Positions 1 through 7,263 are shown, counted from the first letter of the stretch. The stretch: 11,894 nucleotides of DNA from an uncultured Ruminococcus sp. (GCA_900551005.1 URUL01000063.1:1-11894); one strand, 5' to 3'. Program-made: numbers and translations. The notes: generated by a model from the letters alone, not told the origin.

Positions 1-20
1 CGCGTATGCGGAAGGAGTTC

Positions 21-45
21 AAAAGAGGAAAGCCTTCCTCTTTTT
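21..45 (+). terminator. Intrinsic terminator of an off-window gene
   Basis: A 10-bp perfect stem (21-30 with 35-44, arms AAAAGAGGAA and TTCCTCTTTT) closes a 4-base loop and ends in a T run at 41-45. On the minus strand the same stem also runs into T residues, so it could work in both directions. It probably ends a + strand gene lying left of the window. The gene itself is not visible. Confidence 0.65.
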
Positions 46-103
46 GTCCTTTTCGTACTTTTCGGACAGGCGAAAAGCACATTGAATTATTGTACCTTTT
101 TAT

Positions 104-128
104 AAAAAGTGACAGACATACACTTTTT
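104..128. other. Hairpin with T-rich arm
   Basis: A perfect 8-bp stem (104-111 AAAAAGTG with 121-128 CACTTTTT) encloses a 9-base loop. It lies between two stronger hairpins in the glnN downstream region. The stem is AT-rich, with its T residues inside the 3' arm, so it may be a weak terminator or only part of a converging-gene spacer. Confidence 0.35.
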
Positions 129-136
129 GACAGACG

Positions 137-175
137 AAAGCGATAGAGAGTTCAAATAGCTCTCTATCGCTTTTT
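137..175 (+). terminator. Strong intrinsic terminator hairpin, possibly bidirectional
   Basis: A perfect 14-bp stem (137-150 with 160-173) closes a 9-base loop and runs into T171-175 on the + strand. On the minus strand the stem is followed by TTT then mixed bases, so it may also stop glnN transcripts, which arrive from the right and end at 222. It is the strongest hairpin in the convergent spacer. Confidence 0.7.
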
Positions 176-188
176 ACTTCACTTATTG

Positions 189-208
189 AGGGCACACATT
201 GCCCTTTT
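189..208 (+). other. Short GC-rich hairpin with T run
   Basis: A 6-bp stem (AGGGCA at 189-194, TGCCCT at 200-205) with a 5-base loop is followed by T205-208 on the + strand. It sits just downstream of the glnN stop codon. On the minus strand it lacks a T run, so it is not an obvious glnN terminator. Confidence 0.35.
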
Positions 209-221
209 ATATATATTTCAA

Positions 222-2306
222 TCAGACGCTGAAAAGCATTTCGCTATAGGTGGGGAAGGGCCAGTAATCCGAGCCTACAAGAGTCTCCGCCTCATCGACG
301 ACGGCACGAAGCTCCTGCATGGCTACGAAAACCGTGCTTCTGGCAAATCTTGCTGCCTCCTCTGAGCTTGCAGCTGTCTTCATCTCGATCGTGGCGGCCG
401 AAAGTGCCTCTGTCTTTCCGTATACGGAATTGAGCAGTGCCCCGAGCTTACGTATGATGCTCTCCTCGGCTTCTGTTGAAATTCCTTCGCAGGCACTGCG
501 CTTTGCAAGCACAGAAGAAGCGAGCGCACCTGTATAGTCGCTTATGGCGGGAACAATATCCTTCTTTATCATCTCAAGCATCGTCAGCGCTTCAATATTG
601 ATCGTCTTGCAGTAATTTTCAAGCATGATCTCATGACGTGAAACAAGCTCTGTTCCGGAGAGAACGCGATATTTCTCGAAGAGCGTCTTATTGGTATCGG
701 TAACGAAATATTCGAGTGCATCGGGCGTGGACGGCAGGTTGAGCAGTCCGCGGCGCTTTGCTTCCGCAAGCCATTCGTCGGAATAGTTATTGCCGTTGAA
801 TATGATCTTTCCGTGATCCTTGATGGTCTGCTGTATGAGCGTGTGGAGCAGTCCCTCAAAGTCATCCGTATTTTCGAGAGCAGTCGCAAAATCGTCGAGC
901 GATTCCGCTACTATCGTATTGAGCACGGTATTCACATCAGCGATGGAGAGCGATGAGCCCGGCATACGGAATTCAAATTTATTGCCCGTGAAGGCAAAGG
1001 GAGATGTGCGGTTTCTGTCTGTCATATCACGCGGGAATTTCGGCAGGGTATGAACGCCTATGCGCATGATGTCGGCTTCCTTCTTGGAATAGCCCGAATC
1101 TGTCTTGACAGCCTCGAGAACCTCAGTCAGCTCATCGCCGAGGAACATGGAGATGACCGCGGGAGGTGCTTCGTTTGCGCCGAGGCGGTGATCGTTTCCT
1201 GCGCTCGAAACGCTGATGCGCAGAAGGTCCTGATGTTTGTCAACAGCGCGGATAACGGCGCAGAGGAAGAGCAAGAACTGAGCATTTTCATAAGGCGTCT
1301 CACCCGGCTCGAGCAGGTTCACACCCGTATCCGTTGATATAGACCAGTTGTTATGCTTGCCGCTTCCGTTTACGCCAGCAAAGGGCTTCTCATGAAGCAG
1401 GCAGGCAAGACCGTGCTTCGGAGCGATCTTCTTCATCATTTCCATGATAAGCTGGTTGTTATCCGTTGCCGTGTTCGTCGTCGTATATACAACGGCAACC
1501 TCATGCTGAGAGGGAGCCACCTCGTTATGCTCCGTTTTTGCGGGAATGCCGAGCTTCCACAGCTCCGAATCCAGCTCTTCCATATATTCCTTTACGCGAG
1601 GCTTGATGCAACCGAAGTAATGGTCTTCCATCTCCTGTCCCTTCGGAGGCTTTGCCCCGAAGAGTGTGCGTCCCGTAAAAGCGAGGTCTTTTCTTGCATC
1701 GAAAAGCGCTTTATCGATAAGGAAATATTCCTGCTCGGCGCCCACGGTTGTATAAACACGCTTCACATCCTTGTTTCCGAAGAGCTTCATGATGCGCATT
1801 GCCTGCTTATTGATCACCTCCATGGAACGCAGAAGCGGTGTTTTCTTGTCAAGCGCTTCTCCGCCGTAGGAACAGAAAGCCGTAGGAATATAGAGCGTTT
1901 TGTCCTTTACAAAAGCATATGACGTTGCGTCCCATGCCGTATAGCCTCTTGCCTCAAATGTGGCGCGTATACCGCCGCTCGGGAAGCTGGAGGCATCCGG
2001 CTCGCCCTTTATCAGCTCCTTGCCGGAAAATTCCATTATGATTCCCGAGGGAGTGAGCGAAACGAAGCTGTCATGCTTCTCTGCCGTAACGCCCGTCATG
2101 GGCTGGAACCAATGCGTAAAATGCGTTGCACCGAGCGATATCGCCCAGTCCTTCATCGCATTTGCCACGACGCCGGCAATCTCGGGATCCAGACTTTTTC
2201 CATCGTCTATGGTCTTGCGCAGACGGTTGTAAACCTCCTTCGGAAGTCTCTCGCGCATAACGCTGTCTCCGAAAACCATAGAACCGTAAACTTCAGAAAC
2301 CTTCAT
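222..2306 (-). CDS. glnN: Glutamine synthetase type III
   Basis: This gene encodes the 694-residue cytoplasmic GSIII, which makes glutamine from glutamate, ammonia and ATP, the main ammonia-assimilation step. The length suits GSIII (about 700 residues) and not GSI (about 450). Visible motifs are HWFQPM near residue 65, RGYTAWD near 120, GAEQEYF near 189, EHNEVAPSQHE near 259, NGSGKHNNWS near 313, SAGNDHRLGANEAPPA near 368, and RTSPFAF followed by KFEFR near 435-450. These carry the Glu/His metal and ATP-site residues of the GS fold. The ATG has AAAGGAG at 2316-2322 on the minus strand, 9 bases upstream. The gene stands alone behind its own promoter (2396-2424) and a leader hairpin (2340-2377). 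No truncation or frameshift is seen. GSIII genes are usually called glnN, sometimes glnA. Confidence 0.97.
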   Translation of the reverse strand: MKVSEVYGSMVFGDSVMRERLPKEVYNRLRKTIDDGKSLDPEIAGVVANAMKDWAISLGATHFTHWFQPMTGVTAEKHDSFVSLTPSGIIMEFSGKELIKGEPDASSFPSGGIRATFEARGYTAWDATSYAFVKDKTLYIPTAFCSYGGEALDKKTPLLRSMEVINKQAMRIMKLFGNKDVKRVYTTVGAEQEYFLIDKALFDARKDLAFTGRTLFGAKPPKGQEMEDHYFGCIKPRVKEYMEELDSELWKLGIPAKTEHNEVAPSQHEVAVVYTTTNTATDNNQLIMEMMKKIAPKHGLACLLHEKPFAGVNGSGKHNNWSISTDTGVNLLEPGETPYENAQFLLFLCAVIRAVDKHQDLLRISVSSAGNDHRLGANEAPPAVISMFLGDELTEVLEAVKTDSGYSKKEADIMRIGVHTLPKFPRDMTDRNRTSPFAFTGNKFEFRMPGSSLSIADVNTVLNTIVAESLDDFATALENTDDFEGLLHTLIQQTIKDHGKIIFNGNNYSDEWLAEAKRRGLLNLPSTPDALEYFVTDTNKTLFEKYRVLSGTELVSRHEIMLENYCKTINIEALTMLEMIKKDIVPAISDYTGALASSVLAKRSACEGISTEAEESIIRKLGALLNSVYGKTEALSAATIEMKTAASSEEAARFARSTVFVAMQELRAVVDEAETLVGSDYWPFPTYSEMLFSV

Positions 2307-2339
2307 GATATTATTCTCCTTTGATTGAATTTGAAAATT

Positions 2340-2377
2340 AAAAAAAGGAGGGCGCTATGGCATATGCCACAGCGCCC
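2340..2377 (-). terminator. Terminator-like hairpin in the glnN leader
   Basis: Read on the minus strand, 2377-2350 folds into a GC-rich stem of 12-13 bp with one G-U pair and a very small loop. It is followed by TCC and then seven T residues (complement of A2340-2346). It lies between the glnN promoter and its ribosome binding site, about 12 bases after the predicted transcription start, so it would end glnN transcripts early unless relieved. It could instead terminate readthrough from the membrane protein gene upstream, or shield the mRNA 5' end. Confidence 0.7.
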
Positions 2378-2395
2378 TTGCTGTATTATGCAGTT

Positions 2396-2424
2396 ATTAT
2401 ATAGGCAAAACTTTCATTTGTCAA
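2396..2424 (-). promoter_or_regulatory. Consensus sigma-A promoter of glnN
   Basis: On the minus strand, TTGACA (2424-2419) and TATAAT (2401-2396) are separated by exactly 17 bases. Both boxes match consensus. Transcription should begin near 2389, giving a leader of about 83 nucleotides before the glnN ATG. Confidence 0.85.
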
Positions 2425-2445
2425 TAGGTTTTTTAAAAAAAATTT

Positions 2446-3285
2446 TCAGTTATTTTCGGTTATTTTCTTGAGCGAGGCAAAGCATCTTGCCGTCATATAA
2501 ATCAGAAGCGGCAGAAGGATCATATCGGGAAGCAGCTCAAACGAGAAAAACGGCACGTCCGTGTAAAGAATGAGCGGCAAAGTCAGCACGAGCGGAAGAA
2601 TATGCAAAGCGACAAGGCAAGGAAGTGCTGCTGTGATCGCCATGAAAAATCTGCCGCAGGGATACGCGAGATTCGCCCGTGCTTCCGGCAGCAGAAACAA
2701 TATCGCACAGGCGAGTGCAACGTTTCCCGAAGCTCGGATGGGATTATGGAAAGCGAAATACGAATTGAAATATTCCGTCACTATCTGAAGCGACGCCCAT
2801 ACGGGGAGGCAAAGCGCAAAGAGCCATATTTTCTCCTTTTTGAGAAAGCCGAAAAATATGTCAAGAAAATATATACCGCAGGGGAATATCAGAAGCACGC
2901 ACAGAAGCCTTGCGAAATTCAGCAGACCGATTCCGCCTTTTCCCACCTCGGCAAACCAGCCCATGAACATCATTATACCGCAGAGAAGAAAACCCACACC
3001 ACAGATAAGCGCCGCTGTTTTTCCACCCTTGCTCTCCGTGGGTGAAAGCATCACGGTCTTCTTTTTGCACACAAATATCAATACGAGTGCCGAAAGGAGA
3101 ATGAAAACGGGAATCGATATTTTATAGACCGTATCCGAGGTATAAAAAGCTTCGGAAAAGACCTTCAGGGACACATTTTCCGAAATCGACTGTGCCAGAG
3201 TCACGGTTCGAAATGCGGCGAGCGCGATGGTAAGCACCGCCATCACCGCGATATAGATATAAAAGGAAGTTCTGCGTTTTTGCAA
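2446..3285 (-). CDS. Multi-pass membrane protein of unknown function
   Basis: I do not recognise this 279-residue protein. It is strongly hydrophobic. Likely membrane spans lie near residues 11-30, 56-74, 90-111, 120-147, 154-172, 184-200, 211-233 and 246-267, about eight in all, with short Lys/Arg-rich links such as CKKK at 73 and KKEK at 149. No enzyme or transporter motif was seen. The start is a TTG (minus strand, 3285-3283), supported by GGAGG at 3298-3294 eight bases upstream; no nearby ATG competes. The gene is followed by the glnN promoter, so it is probably a single-gene unit or weakly coupled to glnN. It is transcribed divergently from the arsR gene. Confidence 0.8.
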   Translation of the reverse strand: MQKRRTSFYIYIAVMAVLTIALAAFRTVTLAQSISENVSLKVFSEAFYTSDTVYKISIPVFILLSALVLIFVCKKKTVMLSPTESKGGKTAALICGVGFLLCGIMMFMGWFAEVGKGGIGLLNFARLLCVLLIFPCGIYFLDIFFGFLKKEKIWLFALCLPVWASLQIVTEYFNSYFAFHNPIRASGNVALACAILFLLPEARANLAYPCGRFFMAITAALPCLVALHILPLVLTLPLILYTDVPFFSFELLPDMILLPLLIYMTARCFASLKKITENN

Positions 3286-3321
3286 AGCTCTGTCCTCCGT
3301 TTTATTTTAACTTTATTTATA

Positions 3322-3350
3322 ATATTACCACTTTTTCCCCGAAAAGTCTA
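3322..3350 (-). promoter_or_regulatory. Possible promoter of the membrane protein gene
   Basis: On the minus strand, TAGACT (3350-3345) and TAATAT (3327-3322) are 17 bases apart and lie upstream of the TTG start. The -35 box matches consensus at only four of six positions. Other AT-rich hexamers nearby, such as TATAAA at 3321-3316, could serve as the -10 box. Confidence 0.3.
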
Positions 3351-3447
3351 TAGTATTTCCTCTTGCAAACAAAAATTTCACAAAAAATTTCCTTTGGATC
3401 TGTCGGCAGGCGCCGGGAAAATATTTTTTGCTTTTTGGAAAAAGCTA

Positions 3448-3476
3448 TTGACAAAGCAGAAATGTTGTGATATAAA
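3448..3476 (+). promoter_or_regulatory. Promoter of the arsR/ATPase unit
   Basis: TTGACA at 3448-3453 and TATAAA at 3471-3476 are separated by 17 bases. A TG at 3468-3469, one base before the -10 box, makes it an extended -10 promoter. The start point should fall near 3483, inside the palindrome at 3477-3500, so a bound repressor would block initiation. Confidence 0.85.
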
Positions 3477-3500
3477 ATATATGAACATATATTCATATAT
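3477..3500 (+). promoter_or_regulatory. ArsR/SmtB-type operator palindrome
   Basis: This is a 24-bp inverted repeat with 22 of 24 positions symmetric, built on ATATATGAAC and TTCATATAT half-sites. TGAA...TTCA palindromes with AT-rich flanks are the known operator type of SmtB/CzrA/CadC repressors. It lies immediately after the -10 box and 22 bases before the arsR ATG, consistent with autorepression relieved by metal. Confidence 0.8.
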
Positions 3501-3522
3501 TCACAAAAAAGGAGAGAGCCAT

Positions 3523-3930
3523 ATGTTTCAGGACAACATTATGCATTCAACCGAAGATGAATATTATGAGCTTGCGGATTTCTATAAGCTTTTTTCCGAC
3601 AGCTCGCGTATAAAAATCCTTTTCGTGCTTCTCAGCGGCGCGCATTGCGTCAAGCACATCGCCGAAAAGACAGAAATGAGCCAATCGGCAGTCTCGCATC
3701 AGCTTGCGGTACTGCGCCGCTCGAACATCATACGCCAGACCCGCTCCGGGCAGAATATAACGTATTCCCTGGCGGAGGACCCTGAAAAGCCCCTGCCGGA
3801 GACGCCAAGACCGCACATCACAGCGCGACACGGAGCAGCAAAACGAAGAAAAAGACACCTAATTCACCTGCGGTGCCCTCGAGCACGAACACGATCACGA
3901 ACACGAACACGAGCACAAGCACGAGCATGA
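3523..3930 (+). CDS. ArsR/SmtB-family metal-responsive repressor, abnormal C-terminus
   Basis: This gene encodes a winged-helix repressor likely controlling the metal ATPase downstream. The ATG at 3523 is preferred because AGGAGAG (3510-3516 region) lies just upstream and the operator and promoter lie just before it; the frame is open further upstream but lacks such a signal. Residues 13-82 fit the family: ELADFYKLFSDSSRIKIL, then recognition helix SQSAVSHQLAVL (53-64), then the wing RQTRSGQNITYSL. HCVKH at 41-45 sits where CadC has its LCVCD metal site, but with only one Cys. After residue about 86 the frame gives a Pro- then Arg-rich tail instead of the usual helix 5. The +1 frame over 3824-3862 gives an acidic tail, RDTEQQNEEKDT then TAA, which looks more natural. 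One or more indels near 3780-3830 are therefore suspected, real or from sequencing. Confidence 0.85.
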   Translation: MFQDNIMHSTEDEYYELADFYKLFSDSSRIKILFVLLSGAHCVKHIAEKTEMSQSAVSHQLAVLRRSNIIRQTRSGQNITYSLAEDPEKPLPETPRPHITARHGAAKRRKRHLIHLRCPRARTRSRTRTRAQARA

Positions 3931-4120
3931 GCACGAGCATGGGCACGAGCACGAGCATGAACACCACAGCAGTTGCAGCTGTTGCTGCTGCCATGATGAA
4001 GACGGGCATGAACACGGCGGCTATGAAATAGGCGGCTGTAGCTGTCACGGCGACGGTGCTCATGAAGAAGAGGCGCACGTCAAAAAAGATATTATTTTCT
4101 TTGCCATAGGCGGCGCGCTG
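3863..4120 (+). other. His/Cys-rich N-terminal coding stretch of the ATPase, no start codon
   Basis: This frame is continuous with the ATPase. It encodes about 28 residues of alternating Glu/Asp/Lys/Gly and His, then SSCSCCCCHDDEGHEHGG, then GGCSCHGDG, and runs directly into the first membrane span. Such His/Cys-rich heads are typical metal-binding tails of Zn/Cd P-type ATPases, so the stretch is almost certainly meant to be translated. It contains no in-frame ATG, GTG or TTG, and TAA at 3860-3862 closes it upstream. The overlapping ArsR frame stays open to 3930, so a +1 shift between 3863 and 3930 would join the two. Confidence 0.7.
3881..3967 (+). repeat. Hexamer tandem repeat (GARCAY)n
   Basis: About 14 imperfect copies of a 6-bp unit, mainly GAGCAC, GAACAC and GAGCAT, encode the Glu-His dipeptide run. 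The + strand frames read as Glu-His, Arg/Thr/Ala-Arg or Ser/Thr repeats, and the minus strand gives a Val/Leu-rich spurious frame. Copy number can change by slippage without altering frame, and the tract is prone to assembly error. Confidence 0.85.
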
Positions 4121-5926
4121 ATGATATTCGCCTTTCTTCTCGCGCACGGCTTCGTGCTGAAAAACTTACATCCTGCGATATGGATAGCCGCTTCCCTTGC
4201 GGTTTATACCTATTACGGCATACCGATCATCATAAATATGGTAAAGGATTCCATACACGGCAGCTTTTTTACGGAAAATACGCTGATGGCGGTAGCAACG
4301 ATAGGCGCGCTCTGCCTCGGGGAATTTTTTGAGGCGGCAGCCGTCATGTATCTGTATTCGCTCGGCGAATATCTCTCGGATCGCGCTTTCGACAATTCAA
4401 AGAAGAAAATTTCTCTCATGCTCGATATGTCGGATAAAAAAGTCCGCGTTTTCGAGGGCGGCGTATGGGCAGAAAAAGCTCCCGAAGATGTTTCCGTGGG
4501 CGCACGTGTTTCCCTTCACGCCGGCGAAAAGATTCTGCTCGACGGTATCATCGCTTCCGGCAGTGCCAACTTTGATACGTCCGGCATCACGGGAGAGAGC
4601 CTTCCCGTAGGAGCAGGCGAAGGCGATGCGATAAGCTCCGGATTTATCTGCATCGACGGCGCCGTTGAAATGACGGTGACAAAGCCATACGGCGAAAGCG
4701 TTGCCTCCAAGCTTGCGGATGCCGTCACGGAAGCGGGCAAGCGCAAATCGAAAAACGAAAAATTCATCCGCAGTTTTGCAAAAATATATACGCCTGTCAT
4801 GATGGGGCTGGCACTCGTTATTTTCATACTCGGTGCGGCTATAAGCGGAAATTTTGCAATATGGCTGAAGAAAGCGCTCACCATTCTCGTTGTCTCCTGC
4901 CCGTGCGCACTTGTTCTCTCCATTCCGCTCGCTTACTTCACCTCAATCGGCGTCGGGGCTAAGGAAGGAATCATGTATAAAGGCGGCGAGGCGGTGGACG
5001 GTACCGCAAAAATATGTGCCATTGCCTTCGATAAGACAGGTACGCTCACGGAAGCCAAGATAAAAACGGAAGAGATCAAGCCCGCGATCGACCGCAATGA
5101 ATTAATAAAATCCGCTCTCGGCGTGCTCTCACGCTCCTCCCACCCTTTGGCATCTGCTTTCTGCGCAGATATGTCGGGCAAAATGGGCTATGAAGCCTCG
5201 GAAAGCCATGAAACCGCAGGCAAGGGCACGGAGGCCCTGCTGAAAACTCCCTCGGGAGAAATCCGTGCCGTATTCGGCTCAGCAAGATATCTGCACGAAG
5301 AATATCCCGATATTACCTTTGAAAAAGAAGATGAAACCTGCATCTACGGTGCGGCTGACGGCAGATATATCGGCGTCATCACGTTCTCCGATACGCCGAA
5401 AGAGAATGCGGCAAGGGCTATCTCAAAGCTTCGCCGCCTCGGTGCCTCCTATCTCGAAATACTCAGCGGCGACAAGAAAGCCGCTGTAAAACGCCTTGCC
5501 GAAAAAGTCGGCATAGAAGAATATTCCGCCGAGCTTCTCCCGCAGGATAAGCTGGACAGATTCGAAAAGATATATGCGAAAAACAGCCGCGGCGGCAGTG
5601 TTGCCTATGTCGGCGACGGACTCAACGACTCGCCTGTCATCATTCGAAGTGATGTCGGCTTTGCCATGGGTAAGGGCGGAGCGGCGCTTTCCGCGCGTGC
5701 GGCTGATATCGTCCTCATGAACGACGATATTGAGAATGTGCCGAAGGCTGTTGAAATCGCCAAGAGGACGAGGAAGATCGTCACAGAAAACATCATATTC
5801 TCACTCGGCGTAAAAGCGCTTATCATGGTGATATGCCTCATATGGAATCCGGTCATGGAGCTTGCAGTGCTTGCAGATGTCGGCGTGACGCTGATCGCGG
5901 TCCTCAACTGCGCGCGAATCAAATAA
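4121..5926 (+). CDS. cadA: P1B-type Zn2+/Cd2+-exporting ATPase
   Basis: This gene encodes a membrane pump that expels Zn2+/Cd2+ (possibly Pb2+) using ATP. From the first Met it is 601 residues. In order: membrane helices, the actuator motif TGES (157-160), the intramembrane metal site CPC (260-262), the phosphorylated Asp in DKTGTLT (304-310), the P1B-specific HP motif in SSHPLA (about 341), the hinge GDGLNDSP near 500, and a last helix pair with a Lys (GVKAL) and an Asp (LADVG). CPC together with that Lys/Asp pair points to the Zn/Cd subgroup, not copper. A ferredoxin-like GMxCxxC domain is absent; the His/Cys-rich stretch at 3863-4120 takes its place. ATG 4121 is merely the first Met and lies inside the first span with no ribosome binding site, so the true protein is probably about 86 residues longer. 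A terminator follows at 5946. Confidence 0.93.
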   Translation: MIFAFLLAHGFVLKNLHPAIWIAASLAVYTYYGIPIIINMVKDSIHGSFFTENTLMAVATIGALCLGEFFEAAAVMYLYSLGEYLSDRAFDNSKKKISLMLDMSDKKVRVFEGGVWAEKAPEDVSVGARVSLHAGEKILLDGIIASGSANFDTSGITGESLPVGAGEGDAISSGFICIDGAVEMTVTKPYGESVASKLADAVTEAGKRKSKNEKFIRSFAKIYTPVMMGLALVIFILGAAISGNFAIWLKKALTILVVSCPCALVLSIPLAYFTSIGVGAKEGIMYKGGEAVDGTAKICAIAFDKTGTLTEAKIKTEEIKPAIDRNELIKSALGVLSRSSHPLASAFCADMSGKMGYEASESHETAGKGTEALLKTPSGEIRAVFGSARYLHEEYPDITFEKEDETCIYGAADGRYIGVITFSDTPKENAARAISKLRRLGASYLEILSGDKKAAVKRLAEKVGIEEYSAELLPQDKLDRFEKIYAKNSRGGSVAYVGDGLNDSPVIIRSDVGFAMGKGGAALSARAADIVLMNDDIENVPKAVEIAKRTRKIVTENIIFSLGVKALIMVICLIWNPVMELAVLADVGVTLIAVLNCARIK

Positions 5927-5945
5927 CACAATTGTATAATATCTT

Positions 5946-5982
5946 ATATTTCCGTCATATTCCGCGTGACGGAAATATTTTT
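5946..5982 (+). terminator. Intrinsic terminator of the ATPase unit
   Basis: A 12-bp perfect stem (5946-5957 with 5967-5978) with a 9-base loop ends in T978-982 of the same stretch (5978-5982). It begins 20 bases after the ATPase stop codon and ends the metal-resistance unit. Confidence 0.85.
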
Positions 5983-6068
5983 GCGCACTTTTTACAAACG
6001 CAATCAGCGGAAACTCACAAAGTACACAAAAATTATGTCGGAATTTTAAATTTTGTGCAGATTTCCCA

Positions 6069-6097
6069 TTGACACAGAGAATAATAAATATTATACT
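6069..6097 (+). promoter_or_regulatory. Promoter of the SIS-aldolase-PRPP synthetase operon
   Basis: TTGACA at 6069-6074 and TATACT at 6092-6097 are 17 bases apart. Transcription should start near 6104, leaving a leader of about 68 nucleotides before the ATG at 6172. Confidence 0.8.
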
Positions 6098-6113
6098 ATA
6101 AACGAAAATGTAT

Positions 6114-6151
6114 AATTTTGCCGTAAACCTTCGCACGGGTAAAATTCGGCA
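6114..6151 (+). other. Possible H-type pseudoknot in the SIS-operon leader
   Basis: AATTTT (6114-6119) complements AAAATT (6141-6146), and TGCCG (6119-6123) complements CGGCA (6147-6151), in the interleaved order of a pseudoknot. CCGT (6121-6124) can also pair with ACGG (6135-6138). The fold ends 6 bases before the AAGGAG ribosome binding site (6158-6163). The helices are short, so chance is possible, and it matches no riboswitch class I know. Confidence 0.25.
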
Positions 6152-6171
6152 TATTCTAAGGAGTAAAAATC

Positions 6172-7230
6172 ATGATGAATCTCGAAAAAGAGATCAGAGA
6201 GCAGCCCTCCGTTCTCGCAGATCTTGCAGATAAAAACGGCAGCGTGATCTCGTCACTCGCTTCTGAGGTAAAAAAGAAAAATATCCGCAAGATATACTTT
6301 GCGGCAAGAGGCACGAGCGACCATGCGGCTACATATGCACAGTATCTTTTTGCGCTGACCTGCGGTATTCCCTGCGGACTCGCCACGCCTTCCGTCGTTT
6401 CCAAATACGGTGCAAAGATCGATTACAGTGACTCGCTCGTCATCGGCATATCCCAGTCCGGTGCCGCCGAGGATGTTATCTCCGTCATATCGGATGCAAA
6501 AGCAAGCGGTGCGCTCACGGCAGGCATTACCAATGTCTGCGGCTCCCATCTTGCACAGAGTGCAGACTATACGCTCTTCTGTCATGCGGGAGAAGAAACC
6601 AGCATTGCCGCCACAAAGACCTTTACCTCCCAAATGATGCTGCTCGGTCTGCTTGCCGCCGAAATTTCGGGAAACAAGGCTTTGAAAGATGGACTTTCAA
6701 AGGTTGCCGACGCAGTGGGCGAGCTGCTCTCCTATATGCCCGAGACGCTCTCCGTACTCACGAGAAAATATACGAAGATGACATCCGCCGTTTCTCTCGG
6801 TCGCGGCTTTGCCTATCCGATAGCACTCGAGGGTGCGCTGAAGATCCTCGAGACAAACAATATTAAAATGCGCGGTTATGCCATTTCCGATTTTCAGCAC
6901 GGTCCGATAGCACAGCTCCACGCAGGCGATCCTGTTTTCGTTGTGGCGCTTGACGGTCCCGTTATCGACGATGTCGATATGATCATAGGCAGACTGAAAG
7001 GAATCGGCGCGGACATAATAGTCATAACAGACAGCGACAAATACTGCGATGAAGATACCGTCACAGTTCTCAAGATTCCATCTGTCTCGGAGGAAGGCAT
7101 CGCTTCGGATGCGTTGAACGTATTTTCGGCAGCTGTTGTTTTCCAGCTCTTTGCCTGCAAGCTGGCAGAGACAAAAGGCATTGACCCCGACGCCTCCAAG
7201 ACACTGAAAAAAATAACCGTTACCGTTTGA
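6172..7230 (+). CDS. Double-SIS-domain sugar-phosphate isomerase/deaminase (GlmS/NagB-II-like)
   Basis: A 352-residue cytoplasmic protein with two SIS domains, resembling the isomerase half of GlmS without the glutaminase half. This is the architecture of NagB-II/AgaS-type aminosugar-6-phosphate deaminases and isomerases. Visible motifs are AARGTSDHAA (44-53), ISQSGAAED (93-101, the phosphate-binding SIS motif), ETSIAATKTFT (142-152), GRGFAYPIALEGALK (210-224), SDFQHGP (239-245, where GlmS has GELKHGP), and the C-terminal GIDPDASKTLKKITVT. The catalytic GlmS Glu of that segment is Asp240 here. AAGGAG (6158-6163) supports ATG 6172; ATG 6175 is an alternative. It is first of three same-strand genes. 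The exact substrate cannot be read from sequence; glucosamine- or another hexosamine-6-phosphate is the best guess. Confidence 0.88.
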   Translation: MMNLEKEIREQPSVLADLADKNGSVISSLASEVKKKNIRKIYFAARGTSDHAATYAQYLFALTCGIPCGLATPSVVSKYGAKIDYSDSLVIGISQSGAAEDVISVISDAKASGALTAGITNVCGSHLAQSADYTLFCHAGEETSIAATKTFTSQMMLLGLLAAEISGNKALKDGLSKVADAVGELLSYMPETLSVLTRKYTKMTSAVSLGRGFAYPIALEGALKILETNNIKMRGYAISDFQHGPIAQLHAGDPVFVVALDGPVIDDVDMIIGRLKGIGADIIVITDSDKYCDEDTVTVLKIPSVSEEGIASDALNVFSAAVVFQLFACKLAETKGIDPDASKTLKKITVTV

Positions 7231-7263
7231 TCCTCACTCGAAAGAGAAAAATAAAAAACGCCG

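Noticed and set aside
127..156. Possible promoter starting with TTGACA at 127-132
   Set aside because: No acceptable -10 box lies 16-18 bases downstream, and the region forms the terminator stem.
3818..4147. Minus-strand 109-residue frame rich in Val/Leu, resembling a membrane protein
   Set aside because: It is the reverse reading of the GAGCAC hexamer repeat; Leu/Val runs follow automatically from that repeat, and it has no ribosome binding site.
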